64,000 nucleotides of DNA from Caryophanales bacterium UBA4855 (GTDB lineage Bacteria; Bacillota_I; Bacilli_A; RFN20; CAG-826). The stretch spans positions 63,869-127,868 of the forward strand of contig DHEH01000015.1 in the NCBI GenBank assembly GCA_002399785.1, in the 5' to 3' direction. The notes beneath the pieces are model-generated. The model saw only the letters and a list, made by a program, of their open reading frames with translations, had not been told where the DNA came from and did no database searches. Shown piece by piece: positions 26,562 to 34,868 of the stretch. Numbering within the stretch: position 1 is the stretch's first letter; each line of letters opens with the position of its first letter. Made by a program: the position numbers and the translations under genes.

Positions 26562-27392
26562 ATGATAAAAGCAATTGCAACTGATTTAGATGGGACATTA
26601 TTTTATCCCAAAGAAAAAAAGAAAATGATTTGTGAAGCAAATCTCTTTTTGCTTCAACAATTTGCTGATAAAGGCGGAAAGATTTGTTTAGTAAGTGGCC
26701 GTAGCATTGAATATGGCAAAAAAGTTATCAACAAAATAAACCGTGATTGCACTGTCATTGGGTTTAATGGCTCAGTAATTTATAGCGGTGGCAAGATTGT
26801 TTTTGAAGAAAAAATCAAGAATGAAGAAGCAAAAGAAATAATAAATAATTGTTACGAAACATTTAAAAATATTGGTGTTATGATCATGACTGATAAAGGC
26901 ACTTTTGTTCATGTTAATGGTTTTAAACATATTGGTAAATTTATTTTTAAAATTTATAAAAATCATCAAAAAATATATGCGGAAGATATGCATTATGGTG
27001 AAGATGCTTATAAAGAAGAAATTGATTCTGGCCACATTTACAAGATTATGCTTGCATTTGGTTTTAGTAATAAAGCTAAGAAAAAAGCTTGTGCGGTAAA
27101 TAAAATTTTACGCAGTGCATACGAAAATCTTGAATCTAGTTGGAGTGAACAAGTTGTTGAAGTTACTCCTAAAGGATGCAATAAAGCTTCAGGAGTTGTT
27201 GATTACATTAAGTATGCTGGTTTAAAAGAAGATGAAATTGCAGTAGTTGGTGATAGCGGAAACGATATTTCAATGTTTAAAAAGTTTTATTTAAACTCTT
27301 TTTGTATGGCTAGAGCGGCTAAAGTAGTTAAGAAATATGCTAAATATGAAATCGACACGTTTAAAGATCTTGGACGTTATATTTTTAAATAA
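26562..27392 (+). CDS. Cof-type HAD-IIB hydrolase
   Basis: A soluble HAD phosphatase with a C2B cap, 276 residues. Motif I is ATDLDGTLF near the N-terminus, motif II VSGRS, the Lys region TPKGCNKASGV, and motif IV VVGDSGNDISMFK. Family members dephosphorylate sugar phosphates, FMN or PLP with low specificity; the substrate cannot be told. The start codon abuts the hpf terminator and its only ribosome binding site lies in that hairpin loop, so translation may depend on read-through mRNA and an open hairpin. A second Cof-like gene is at 30010-30828. Confidence 0.9.
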   Translation: MIKAIATDLDGTLFYPKEKKKMICEANLFLLQQFADKGGKICLVSGRSIEYGKKVINKINRDCTVIGFNGSVIYSGGKIVFEEKIKNEEAKEIINNCYETFKNIGVMIMTDKGTFVHVNGFKHIGKFIFKIYKNHQKIYAEDMHYGEDAYKEEIDSGHIYKIMLAFGFSNKAKKKACAVNKILRSAYENLESSWSEQVVEVTPKGCNKASGVVDYIKYAGLKEDEIAVVGDSGNDISMFKKFYLNSFCMARAAKVVKKYAKYEIDTFKDLGRYIFK

Positions 27393-27413
27393 AAAAAGTA
27401 GTATTTTTGCAAT

Positions 27414-27444
27414 ATAATAATATAATATATAAAGTTAAGGAGAA
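27414..27444 (+). promoter_or_regulatory. -10 candidates and SD for the 289-aa gene
   Basis: TATAAT occurs at 27414-27419 and 27422-27427, with AAGGAG before the ATG at 27454. No clear -35. Confidence 0.45.
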
Positions 27445-27453
27445 GATTTAATT

Positions 27454-28323
27454 ATGAATGTTATTAGTCGTGTAATTGTTTCTTTAGTTTATTACAATTC
27501 TTTAGTAAGAGATACTCTTGAATACACATTAAACAAAGAGGCATATGATGTTTCGTTCTATGATTACAAACAAAACGGAATCATCAACGAAATTAAGTTA
27601 GAAACCCCATTAAAATTATTCTTAGACAAGAATGGTGACAAGGGCGCAGAACTTAAAAAAAGATTAGAAAAATTTGGTGAGGATTTTTATAGTGATAAAT
27701 CTACTGTCATCAAAAAGGCCAGCGACGGACTTAGAGTTGATCATGCTCAAAATGTTAAGATTTTTGAAGCTGTCATCCCACTTCATGAAGAATTAAATTC
27801 TATTATTGTTCTTCATATCAATCATGCTAAAGAAACTAACATGCTTGAAGATAATGTTGTCGCTTTAAAAGCAGCTGATGAAAGATTTTATAGAGGTGTT
27901 GCTTTATTAGCTTTAGGTGGAGAAATTTTCCGTCAATTTGATGAATATAACAAAGCCAGAAAAGAAGCTAACGGAGAAATCACCCCACAATCTAATTTTA
28001 TTCAACAAGATTTAAACAAATTAGTCGGTTTATTCGGAACAATCAGACAATATGCTACCTGCAATGATGAAATTTATACAAATGCTTTAGATGCATTATG
28101 GGATGCTGTAGAAATGATGAATGGAAAACGTCAAGTTCCAGCCGGAAAGAATTTCCAAGATGTTATCAACGATGTCAACATTAAAGTTGGTGCCTTTGTT
28201 AGCGATGCTGAAGCTAAATGGAAAGATATTTATCCAAAGATGATTCAAGAATTAACTGCTGATAATGCTAAAGCTAGAGAAGAAGCAAAAGCCACTGCGG
28301 AAAAACCTGCAGAAAACAAGTAG
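27454..28323 (+). CDS. unknown soluble protein, 289 aa
   Basis: Not recognised. The product is predicted soluble and largely helical, with a folded-looking core (residues ~1-265) and a low-complexity Ala/Glu/Lys-rich tail (KAREEAKATAEKPAENK). There is no signal peptide and no known catalytic motif. Its own -10 elements, an AAGGAG ribosome binding site and regular codon use suggest a real and well-expressed gene. It is followed after 14 bases by a small two-span membrane protein ending at a terminator, so the two form a unit and may work together. Confidence 0.8.
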   Translation: MNVISRVIVSLVYYNSLVRDTLEYTLNKEAYDVSFYDYKQNGIINEIKLETPLKLFLDKNGDKGAELKKRLEKFGEDFYSDKSTVIKKASDGLRVDHAQNVKIFEAVIPLHEELNSIIVLHINHAKETNMLEDNVVALKAADERFYRGVALLALGGEIFRQFDEYNKARKEANGEITPQSNFIQQDLNKLVGLFGTIRQYATCNDEIYTNALDALWDAVEMMNGKRQVPAGKNFQDVINDVNIKVGAFVSDAEAKWKDIYPKMIQELTADNAKAREEAKATAEKPAENK

Positions 28324-28337
28324 TTTAGGTGTTTTAA

Positions 28338-28766
28338 ATGCAAGAAACTAACAATAAAACAAATAAAAAAAGAACTTTACGTTCTCAATTTACAACTAAG
28401 CAATATATTGCTTTCTTGATTGGGATCTTGTTTCTTGTGGTTGGAATTGTTTGTACAGTTTTAGGTTTAATTGGAGATTATGCGGATTCAACAATTGCTA
28501 AACCTTTTAGTGGAGCAAGTGCTGCATTAGTTAGTGCTTTCCATTTCGGTTTAACTTTAACTTGGTTAGGTGTTTTCTTTGTTCTCGTTGGTGCATTAAT
28601 TTTCGCTTTATCATTAAGTTTTGCTAGTAAAAACGAAGATCGTAATAATGAAAGAGAAGCAAGAAGAAAACAACGTTTAGAAGCTATGGAGAATAGCGAT
28701 GTTATCATTGATGCTACCGCTGTTATTGGTTCAACAGTAAGCGAAAGCAAAGTTGATAAAAAATAA
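28338..28766 (+). CDS. unknown small membrane protein, 142 aa, two spans
   Basis: Not recognised. A basic N-terminus (NKKRTLRSQ) precedes a first membrane span (about residues 24-46); a second span lies at about 72-95, and a charged cytosolic tail rich in Arg/Glu follows. The positive-inside rule puts both ends in the cytoplasm. It is the second gene of a two-gene unit closed by a terminator. Confidence 0.75.
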   Translation: MQETNNKTNKKRTLRSQFTTKQYIAFLIGILFLVVGIVCTVLGLIGDYADSTIAKPFSGASAALVSAFHFGLTLTWLGVFFVLVGALIFALSLSFASKNEDRNNEREARRKQRLEAMENSDVIIDATAVIGSTVSESKVDKK

Positions 28767-28783
28767 TTCTAAGTTATGTTTAT

Positions 28784-28814
28784 AAAACCACTTGGGATTC
28801 TCAAGTGGTTTTAA
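28784..28814 (+). terminator. terminator after the unknown gene pair
   Basis: AAAACCACTTG/CAAGTGGTTTT stem (28784-28794 with 28802-28812), loop of about 7 bases, short T run. Confidence 0.85.
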
Positions 28815-28894
28815 TTTACTGTCTAATTTTATATAATTATAAAGTTAAATAAAAAATCTTTAGATTTTTCTAAAGATTTCCTAAATTTAATCGC

Positions 28895-28983
28895 TGGCGG
28901 AGAAAGGGGGATTTGAACCCCCGCGCCTGTTACAGCCTACGAGCTTTCCAAGCCCGCCCCTTCAGCCACTTGGGTATTTCTCC
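28895..28983 (-). tRNA. tRNA-Ser(GGA)
   Basis: An 89-base class II tRNA with acceptor GGAGAAA/TTTCTCC, discriminator G, anticodon stem CGGGC/GCTCG with loop TTGGAAA (GGA), a long variable arm and an encoded CCA. Confidence 0.95.
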
Positions 28984-29035
28984 ATATGCGCGGATTAAAT
29001 TATAACAATTTTTTAAGGAGATGTCATTATTAAAT

Positions 29036-30013
29036 ATGAAAGAAATTAAAATTAATTACTCAAATGCTAATCAAAGAATAGATAAATTCGTAAGGCGCTT
29101 TTTAAATGATGCTCCTTTAAGCTTTATTTATAAAACATTTAGAAAGAAAGATGTTAAAGTAAATGGTCATTGGGTCGAACAATCTTATATAATTCAAGAT
29201 GGAGATATAGTGCGAATTTACGTAACTGATGAACAAATTGGTGAATTCAATAAACCTAAGAATATCGAATCGATTAAAGTTGATTTAAAAATCGTTTATG
29301 AAGATCAAAATATTTTGATTGTTGATAAACCTAAAGGATTGTTAGTTCATGGAGATGAAGAAGAAAAAAGACTAACCTTGACCAATAAAGTTCAAGCTTA
29401 TTTGTATCAAAAAGGTGAGTTTAAAAATGATGGTGTAGGTTATATTCCAGGTCCAGCTCATCGATTAGATAGAAACACTAGTGGATTAGTAATTTTTGCT
29501 AAGAATCTTGAAACAAGCCAAGAACTAATGGATTTATTTAAAACTAAAGAAGAAATTGAAAAATATTACTTAGCTCTAGTTTTTGGTGAGACCGATAAAG
29601 TTGGAACGATAAATCTTCCTTTAGCGAAGAATCCTGAAAAAGGAATGGTCTTTGTTACTCCTACAAACGAGGGTGGAAAAGAAGCTATTACAAAGTATTC
29701 TGTAATTGATCAAAATGATTCATTTTCACTTGTAAAGGTCCAGTTAATTACTGGGAGAACCCATCAAATTAGAGCACATTTTAGAGCGATAAATCACCCT
29801 TTAGTTGGTGATGGAAAATATGGAGATTTTAGAACAAATAAACTCTTCAAAGAAGATTTTAAGTACGATTCTCAATTCTTAATTGCTTATGAAATTAGAT
29901 TCAATAATGTTGGTGGAAAATTAAGTTATTTATCTAACAAATCTTTTAAAGCTTCTATTTCAGATAAAGAAAAAGATATTCTTAGAAAACTCAAAATCTC
30001 CTGCAAAGCCTAG
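29036..30013 (+). CDS. RluA/RluD-family 23S rRNA pseudouridine synthase
   Basis: It isomerises uridine to pseudouridine in large-subunit rRNA. An N-terminal S4 domain (NANQRIDKFVRRFL...KVNGHWVEQSYIIQDGD) is followed by the catalytic domain with the active-site Asp in AHRLDRNTSGLVIFAK and the TGRTHQIRAH block. It is closest to RluC/RluD; the exact target is not decided. Two starts are possible: ATG 29021 directly abuts AAGGAG (29015-29020), which is too close, and ATG 29036 is 15 bases away but gives the canonical N-terminus, so it is preferred. It converges with a HAD gene, overlapping by 4 bases. Confidence 0.92.
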   Translation: MKEIKINYSNANQRIDKFVRRFLNDAPLSFIYKTFRKKDVKVNGHWVEQSYIIQDGDIVRIYVTDEQIGEFNKPKNIESIKVDLKIVYEDQNILIVDKPKGLLVHGDEEEKRLTLTNKVQAYLYQKGEFKNDGVGYIPGPAHRLDRNTSGLVIFAKNLETSQELMDLFKTKEEIEKYYLALVFGETDKVGTINLPLAKNPEKGMVFVTPTNEGGKEAITKYSVIDQNDSFSLVKVQLITGRTHQIRAHFRAINHPLVGDGKYGDFRTNKLFKEDFKYDSQFLIAYEIRFNNVGGKLSYLSNKSFKASISDKEKDILRKLKISCKA

Positions 30014-30828
30014 TTCTTTTTCTTTAAGAAACGTTTTAATTCAAAGATAACGCCGTTATGGTCGTTATCTTTTTTTGTGATAAAATGAGCTGATTTTTTA
30101 ACAGTATCTAAAGCGTTTTTCATAGCAAAAGAATTTTTAAAAGACTCTAACATATCAATGTCGTTTTCAGCATCGCCAAAAACGATAATGTTATCATAAT
30201 TGATGTTATAAAAATCAGCGACATGCTTGATGCCAGTTGCTTTATTTACGTTTTCTATATAACACTCAGTATATTCGTTGTGAAACCAAAATCTCATTCT
30301 AGTATTTTTAAAATTTTCTAAACAATATTTAGTCATTCTTTCTTTGATATCGTTAGTATATTCTTTAAAGTGAAAAACACAGGTAAAGGGGTCTTCTTTT
30401 AATGTTTTATCGATTGGAGAAACAATCAATTTTGTTTGTCCAGGGTTGTATAAAAAGAACAAAAAAGGATCTTTGACATCAAGATAGATATTGTTCATGG
30501 CTTCGCAATATGCTGAATCTAACATTGTTCCATAAAAATTGGTATAAAGATTAACGATATCTTGGTATGGAATTCGTTTACAGATTGATGGAAAAGTAAC
30601 ATCGTGAGGATTAAAAACATAAGCACCGTTAAAGCAGACTACAGGTACTTGTAAATTTAATTCTTCGTAATATCTTTGTAAGCTTCTAAAAGGACGTCCA
30701 CTTGAAAAAGTTACTATATGACCTTCATTAATTAATTTTTTGATATAGTGTTTAGATTTCCATCTAATACGTTTATCTTTTGTTAATAGTGTTCCATCTA
30801 AATCTAAGCAAATTAGGAATCTAGTCAT
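30010..30828 (-). CDS. Cof-type HAD-IIB hydrolase
   Basis: A 272-residue HAD phosphatase. Motif I is CLDLDGTLLTKD, motif II FSSGRP, the Lys region NKATGIKHVADFY, and motif IV VFGDAENDIDMLE. Substrate unknown. The start at 30828 overlaps the last 8 bases of trpS, consistent with translational coupling; an alternative ATG at 30834 is also within trpS. Its 3' end overlaps the convergent pseudouridine synthase gene by 4 bases. Confidence 0.9.
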   Translation of the reverse strand: MTRFLICLDLDGTLLTKDKRIRWKSKHYIKKLINEGHIVTFSSGRPFRSLQRYYEELNLQVPVVCFNGAYVFNPHDVTFPSICKRIPYQDIVNLYTNFYGTMLDSAYCEAMNNIYLDVKDPFLFFLYNPGQTKLIVSPIDKTLKEDPFTCVFHFKEYTNDIKERMTKYCLENFKNTRMRFWFHNEYTECYIENVNKATGIKHVADFYNINYDNIIVFGDAENDIDMLESFKNSFAMKNALDTVKKSAHFITKKDNDHNGVIFELKRFLKKKN

Positions 30829-31813
30829 GGACATACAAACCAACTGTTTTCTTTACTTTCGCTAAAGTTCTATTGGCAATAATTCTAGCTTTAGCAGCGC
30901 CATCATCAAGAACTTTGTCAATGATTCCGCTAGATAATATCTCTTTATATTTATTTTGAAATGGCTCTAATACACTGACAACTTCATCAGCGACAGCTTT
31001 TTTAAAGTCTCCATATCGATGGCAATCTTTGAAAACAACTTGTGCATCAGCAATGCTAATTTCTTTTAAAGCAGCATAAATTGTTAATAAATTTGAGATT
31101 CCAGGTTTATTTTCGACATCAAAGATAATATCAGAGCCAGTATCAGTGACTGCACTCATGATCTTTTTTCTAACAATGTTCATGTCGTCTTTAAGAAAAA
31201 TATCTCCCTTTGGGTCGGACTTTGACATTTTTCTTGTTGGATCACTCAAAGACATAATACGTGCTCCAACCTTAGGAATAACTGGTTGAGGCATAATAAA
31301 AACTTCTTTGTTGTAACGAGTATTAAATCTATGGACTAAATCTCGACACAATTCAACGTGTTGGACTTGATCTTCGCCAACTGGAACGATGTCAGCATTA
31401 TATAATAGAATATCACCACACATCAGTACAGGGTAAGCAAACAAGCCTAATCCAATAGCATTTTTGTTCATTTTTTGTGATTTATCTTTAAATTGAGTCA
31501 TACGAGATAATTCACCCATATACAAATAATTTTGTAATATAGTGTTTACTTCAGCGTGAGCACTAACGTCGCTTTGTAAGAAAATAGTAGTTTTTTCTGG
31601 ATCCAAACCAGCAGCAAGATAAAAAGCGACAATATCTTTGGTGTTGTTTCGTAATTCAATAGGATCAATTGGAAGAGTTAAAGCATGTAAATCGGCAATG
31701 AAAACGAAAGATTCGTAGTCATCTTGGAATTTCTTAAAATTTTTAAGAGCTCCGATGTAATTTCCTAAAGTTAAATTTCCAGTTGGCTTAATGCCTGATA
31801 AAGAACGTTTCAT
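30821..31813 (-). CDS. trpS: tryptophan--tRNA ligase
   Basis: This class I synthetase charges tRNA-Trp. The 330 residues start with MKRSLSGIKPTGNLTLGNYIGAL (the HIGH-equivalent is TLGN) and carry KMSKS (TRKMSKSDP) and the GEDQVQHVELCRDL block. An in-frame extension up to 31969 is rejected because a perfect sigma-A promoter lies inside it. The ATG starts 10 bases after the -10 box and no Shine-Dalgarno exists, so the mRNA is probably almost leaderless. No T-box leader can be present. Confidence 0.96.
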   Translation of the reverse strand: MKRSLSGIKPTGNLTLGNYIGALKNFKKFQDDYESFVFIADLHALTLPIDPIELRNNTKDIVAFYLAAGLDPEKTTIFLQSDVSAHAEVNTILQNYLYMGELSRMTQFKDKSQKMNKNAIGLGLFAYPVLMCGDILLYNADIVPVGEDQVQHVELCRDLVHRFNTRYNKEVFIMPQPVIPKVGARIMSLSDPTRKMSKSDPKGDIFLKDDMNIVRKKIMSAVTDTGSDIIFDVENKPGISNLLTIYAALKEISIADAQVVFKDCHRYGDFKKAVADEVVSVLEPFQNKYKEILSSGIIDKVLDDGAAKARIIANRTLAKVKKTVGLYVHD

Positions 31814-31823
31814 AATGATTAAA

Positions 31824-31852
31824 ATTATATATTTATATATTTTTAATGTCAA
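31824..31852 (-). promoter_or_regulatory. perfect consensus promoter of trpS, near-leaderless
   Basis: On the minus strand TTGACA (31847-31852), 17 bases, TATAAT (31824-31829). The ATG at 31813 begins 10 bases after the -10, leaving room for a leader of only a few bases. Confidence 0.88.
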
Positions 31853-31881
31853 ATTGTATATAAATAGTTGCGCTTTTTTGC

Positions 31882-31887
31882 TATAAT
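31882..31887 (+). promoter_or_regulatory. -10 of cysS
   Basis: TATAAT 24 bases before the cysS ATG; no good -35 at 16-18 bases. It forms a divergent promoter pair with trpS. Confidence 0.45.
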
Positions 31888-31910
31888 TTTGCCATGAGAG
31901 AGAAGATATT

Positions 31911-33242
31911 ATGGAAATAAAATTATATAACTCATTAACGAGACAAATTGAAGTCTTTACACCAATCAAAAAAGACGAATTGTCAATATATGTTTGCGGG
32001 CCAACTGTTTATAACGACCCACATATTGGTAACATGAGACCAGTGGTCTTTTTTGATACTTTATGTAGGTTTTTTACGTTTATTGGTTATAACGTTAAAT
32101 TCGTTTCAAATTATACCGATGTAGACGATAAAATAATCGCTAAAGCAATAAATGAACACACAACTGAAAAGGTTATTACTGATCATTATATTAAAGTATT
32201 TCAAGATTGTTTAGAAGCTTTGAATGTTCGTAAGGCCTACCAAAATCCACGTGTTACTGAGTATATGCCTCAAATTATCTCCTATATTGATGGATTGGTT
32301 GAAAAGAAGGCAGCTTATGTGGTTGATGGAGAAGTTTTCTTTGATGTTAAAAGTGATGATGATTATGGTTGTTTATCTAATACAAATATCGACGAATTAA
32401 TTAGTGGAGCAAGAATTGAAACAAATTCAAAGAAAAAAAGCCCACTAGATTTCTTACTTTGGAAAAAAACAGATGACGGAATCAAATGGCAAACAAAGTG
32501 GTGTGAAGGCCGTCCAGGACGGCATACTGAATGTTGCGTTATGATCGATTCGATTTTTAATGGAGTTATTGATATTCATGGTGGCGGAATGGATTTAAAA
32601 TTCCCACATCATGAGAATGAAATTGCTCAAGCAATGGCGATGCATCATAACCATATCGCTCATTATTGGATGCATAATGCCATGATGAACATTGATGGAA
32701 ATAAAATGTCAAAATCGTTGGGTAATGTCATTAAAGCAAGTGATGCAATAGATGAATATGGTGGAGATCTTGTTAGATTAATTTTGATTAATGCACCTTA
32801 TAGAAGCATTATTAATTTTACCGATAAAACTGTTCAAGATAATAAATCAATTTTACAAAAATTAGACAATTGTTATCGTCAATTAAATCTTCAAATTGCA
32901 ATAAATAATGGGGATTTGCATGGGAAATCGCATTTAATTAATGATTTTTTAGAAGCGTTAGCAAGTGATATTAATGTTTCAAATGCTGTCACCTACATGT
33001 TAGAAGTAATTAAAAACGCTAATATGGAATTAAGGAAATCAGAAATTGATCTTAATGCTTTAGAGTCCTATTTTTATGCCTTAACAGATATGGTCTCTAT
33101 TTTAGGTCTTTCATTTAAACTTAAAAGGTTTAACAACGAAGAGATTTCATTATATAATGAATACACAAAAGCGAAGAAAGAGAAAAACTTTGCTAGAAGC
33201 GATGAATTAAGAAACGAATTGATTGCTAAAAAAATAATGTAA
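31911..33242 (+). CDS. cysS: cysteine--tRNA ligase
   Basis: This class I synthetase charges tRNA-Cys. The 443 residues carry the zinc-ligand CGPTVYNDPHIGNMRP block containing HIGN, a WCEGRPGRHTECCVM segment with further Zn ligands, FPHHENEIAQ, and KMSKS in GNKMSKSLGN. It begins the conserved Bacilli cluster cysS-(mrnC)-rlmB-(yacP)-sigH. At 32908-32921 the coding sequence contains one copy of a 14-base motif that also recurs in intergenic DNA. Confidence 0.97.
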   Translation: MEIKLYNSLTRQIEVFTPIKKDELSIYVCGPTVYNDPHIGNMRPVVFFDTLCRFFTFIGYNVKFVSNYTDVDDKIIAKAINEHTTEKVITDHYIKVFQDCLEALNVRKAYQNPRVTEYMPQIISYIDGLVEKKAAYVVDGEVFFDVKSDDDYGCLSNTNIDELISGARIETNSKKKSPLDFLLWKKTDDGIKWQTKWCEGRPGRHTECCVMIDSIFNGVIDIHGGGMDLKFPHHENEIAQAMAMHHNHIAHYWMHNAMMNIDGNKMSKSLGNVIKASDAIDEYGGDLVRLILINAPYRSIINFTDKTVQDNKSILQKLDNCYRQLNLQIAINNGDLHGKSHLINDFLEALASDINVSNAVTYMLEVIKNANMELRKSEIDLNALESYFYALTDMVSILGLSFKLKRFNNEEISLYNEYTKAKKEKNFARSDELRNELIAKKIM

Positions 33243-33255
33243 GAAGGAGGGAAAT

Positions 33256-34053
33256 ATGTTATTTCAAACGCTTGCTAATACTGTAACTTCAGCTACACAA
33301 AATATTTTCGAATCAACAACTGATGGGTTGATTATTGAATGGTTTAATACTGGTTTTGGAACTCAAAACGAGTATTGTTGGTGGGGCAATTTAATTTTAA
33401 TTACTTTAAGTTTAATTTTAGCTACTATCTATGGTGGAATTATTGGATATCAAAGAGAAATTAATGGGCATGCTGCTGGTTTTAGAACACATATTTTGAT
33501 TGCTCTTGGAAGTGCTTTAATAATGATAATTTCAATTTATGGATATTCATTTACCGGAAGTGGAACAACTACTCGTGATTCAATGCGTTTAGCGGCTGCT
33601 GGTGTTACTGGTATCGGTTTCCTTGGCGCCGGATCAATCATTCAAAATGGATTTAATATCAAGGGATTAACTACTGCAGCTTCAATCTGGGTAACAATGG
33701 CTATTGGTATGTGTTGTGGGGCCGGTTCTTTTGTAGTCGGAACTATCGGAACTATTCTTGCAATTTTATGTTTAGCCACCTTTAGAAAATTAGAAGTTTT
33801 TGCTAGTAAAAAGAATTGTAACGTTTTACTAGTTGTTCAAGAAGATGTTCCAGTTTTGACTAACTTGCTTGATATTGCTAATAAATTGCAAGTTACCGTT
33901 AAAGATATTTCTTCAAATATCGTTATCAGAGGTGACAAAAAATATTTACGTGTCGTTTTTAAGATTGCAAGTACTGATAAAAATCAGGTTCAAAACTACT
34001 TAGATGAGTTAAATTTAACTTTTAAACCAACCGAATTAAGAGTTTTAAGTTAA
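33256..34053 (+). CDS. MgtC/SapB family membrane protein
   Basis: The 265-residue protein has an N-terminal MgtC domain with four or five membrane spans, including GGIIGYQREINGHAAGFRTHILIALGSAL and AAAGVTGIGFLGAGSIIQNG...GLTTAASIWVTMAIG, the conserved blocks of the family. A C-terminal cytosolic ACT-like region of about 80 residues follows. MgtC proteins affect Mg2+ limitation survival and F-ATPase in some species; the role here is unknown. A GGAGGG ribosome binding site lies upstream. It takes the place where mini-RNase III (mrnC) sits in B. subtilis. Confidence 0.92.
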   Translation: MLFQTLANTVTSATQNIFESTTDGLIIEWFNTGFGTQNEYCWWGNLILITLSLILATIYGGIIGYQREINGHAAGFRTHILIALGSALIMIISIYGYSFTGSGTTTRDSMRLAAAGVTGIGFLGAGSIIQNGFNIKGLTTAASIWVTMAIGMCCGAGSFVVGTIGTILAILCLATFRKLEVFASKKNCNVLLVVQEDVPVLTNLLDIANKLQVTVKDISSNIVIRGDKKYLRVVFKIASTDKNQVQNYLDELNLTFKPTELRVLS

Positions 34054-34137
34054 ATTTTTATATATTTTTTAATAAAAAATATTATAAGAGAAAAAAATCG
34101 CAAAAAATGCGATAAATCAAAAAAGGGAGGATTTTTT

Positions 34138-34845
34138 ATGGCTATTATATATGGCACTAACACTATTAAAAGCTCGCTTAACATTAACGGTGTTAAAAAG
34201 CTTTATTTAGCTAAGGGGTACTCCAATCAAGATGTTGTTAAATTAGCTAAAGAAAGCGATGTGAAGGTTGTTTATGTTGATTCTAGTGAACTTGATAAGA
34301 TGGCACCTGGTGCAAATCATCAAGGAGTTATTGGAGAAGTAAGAAACATCGAAACCTTATCTTTAGATAATTTGCTTGTGAATGCAAAAAAGGTTACTAA
34401 CCCTGTGTTAGTTATACTTGATGAATTAAATGATCCACATAACTTAGGGGCGATTTTACGTAGTGGCGACGCTTTTAATATTCAAGGGATTATTTTTAAA
34501 AGCAGAGGCCAAGTTTCTTTGACTGATACTGTCGCAAAAGTTAGTACTGGAGCCATTAATTTTGTTAAGTGTGCTCAAGTTACGAACCTTACGATGGCTA
34601 TCAAACAATTAAAAAAAGAAGGATTTTGGGTTGTTGGATTAGATGGAAGTGCAAAAGGCGATCTTAAAACAATTCCAGTTAATGCCCCACTTGTAATAGT
34701 GGTTGGTAGTGAAGGCTTTGGGATTTCACGTCTAGTTAAAGAAAATTGTGACCTTTTAGTAAAAATACCAATGATGGGACATGTAAATTGTCTTAATGCA
34801 TCAGTTGCTTGTTCTATAGCTCTTTATCAAATTAGAAATCGATAA
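34138..34845 (+). CDS. rlmB: 23S rRNA 2'-O-methyltransferase, RlmB/TrmH family
   Basis: A SPOUT methyltransferase, 235 residues, with an N-terminal substrate-binding domain (YGTNTIKSSL...ANHQGVIGEV) and the C-terminal knot motifs LDELNDPHNLGAILRSGDAF (motif 1), VVGSEGFGISRLVKENCD (motif 2) and IPMMGHVNCLNASVACSIALY (motif 3). Its position between cysS and the sigma gene matches rlmB (yacO) of Bacillus. It has a GGGAGG ribosome binding site after an AT-rich 84-base gap with a small ATCGCA/TGCGAT hairpin. Confidence 0.93.
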   Translation: MAIIYGTNTIKSSLNINGVKKLYLAKGYSNQDVVKLAKESDVKVVYVDSSELDKMAPGANHQGVIGEVRNIETLSLDNLLVNAKKVTNPVLVILDELNDPHNLGAILRSGDAFNIQGIIFKSRGQVSLTDTVAKVSTGAINFVKCAQVTNLTMAIKQLKKEGFWVVGLDGSAKGDLKTIPVNAPLVIVVGSEGFGISRLVKENCDLLVKIPMMGHVNCLNASVACSIALYQIRNR

Positions 34846-34868
34846 TTAATTTTTAAAGGGTATATTTT

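Noticed and set aside
31814..31900. T-box leader for trpS or cysS
   Set aside because: There is no T-box sequence (TGGNACCGCG type) and no space for a leader before trpS; the cysS leader is about 20 bases.
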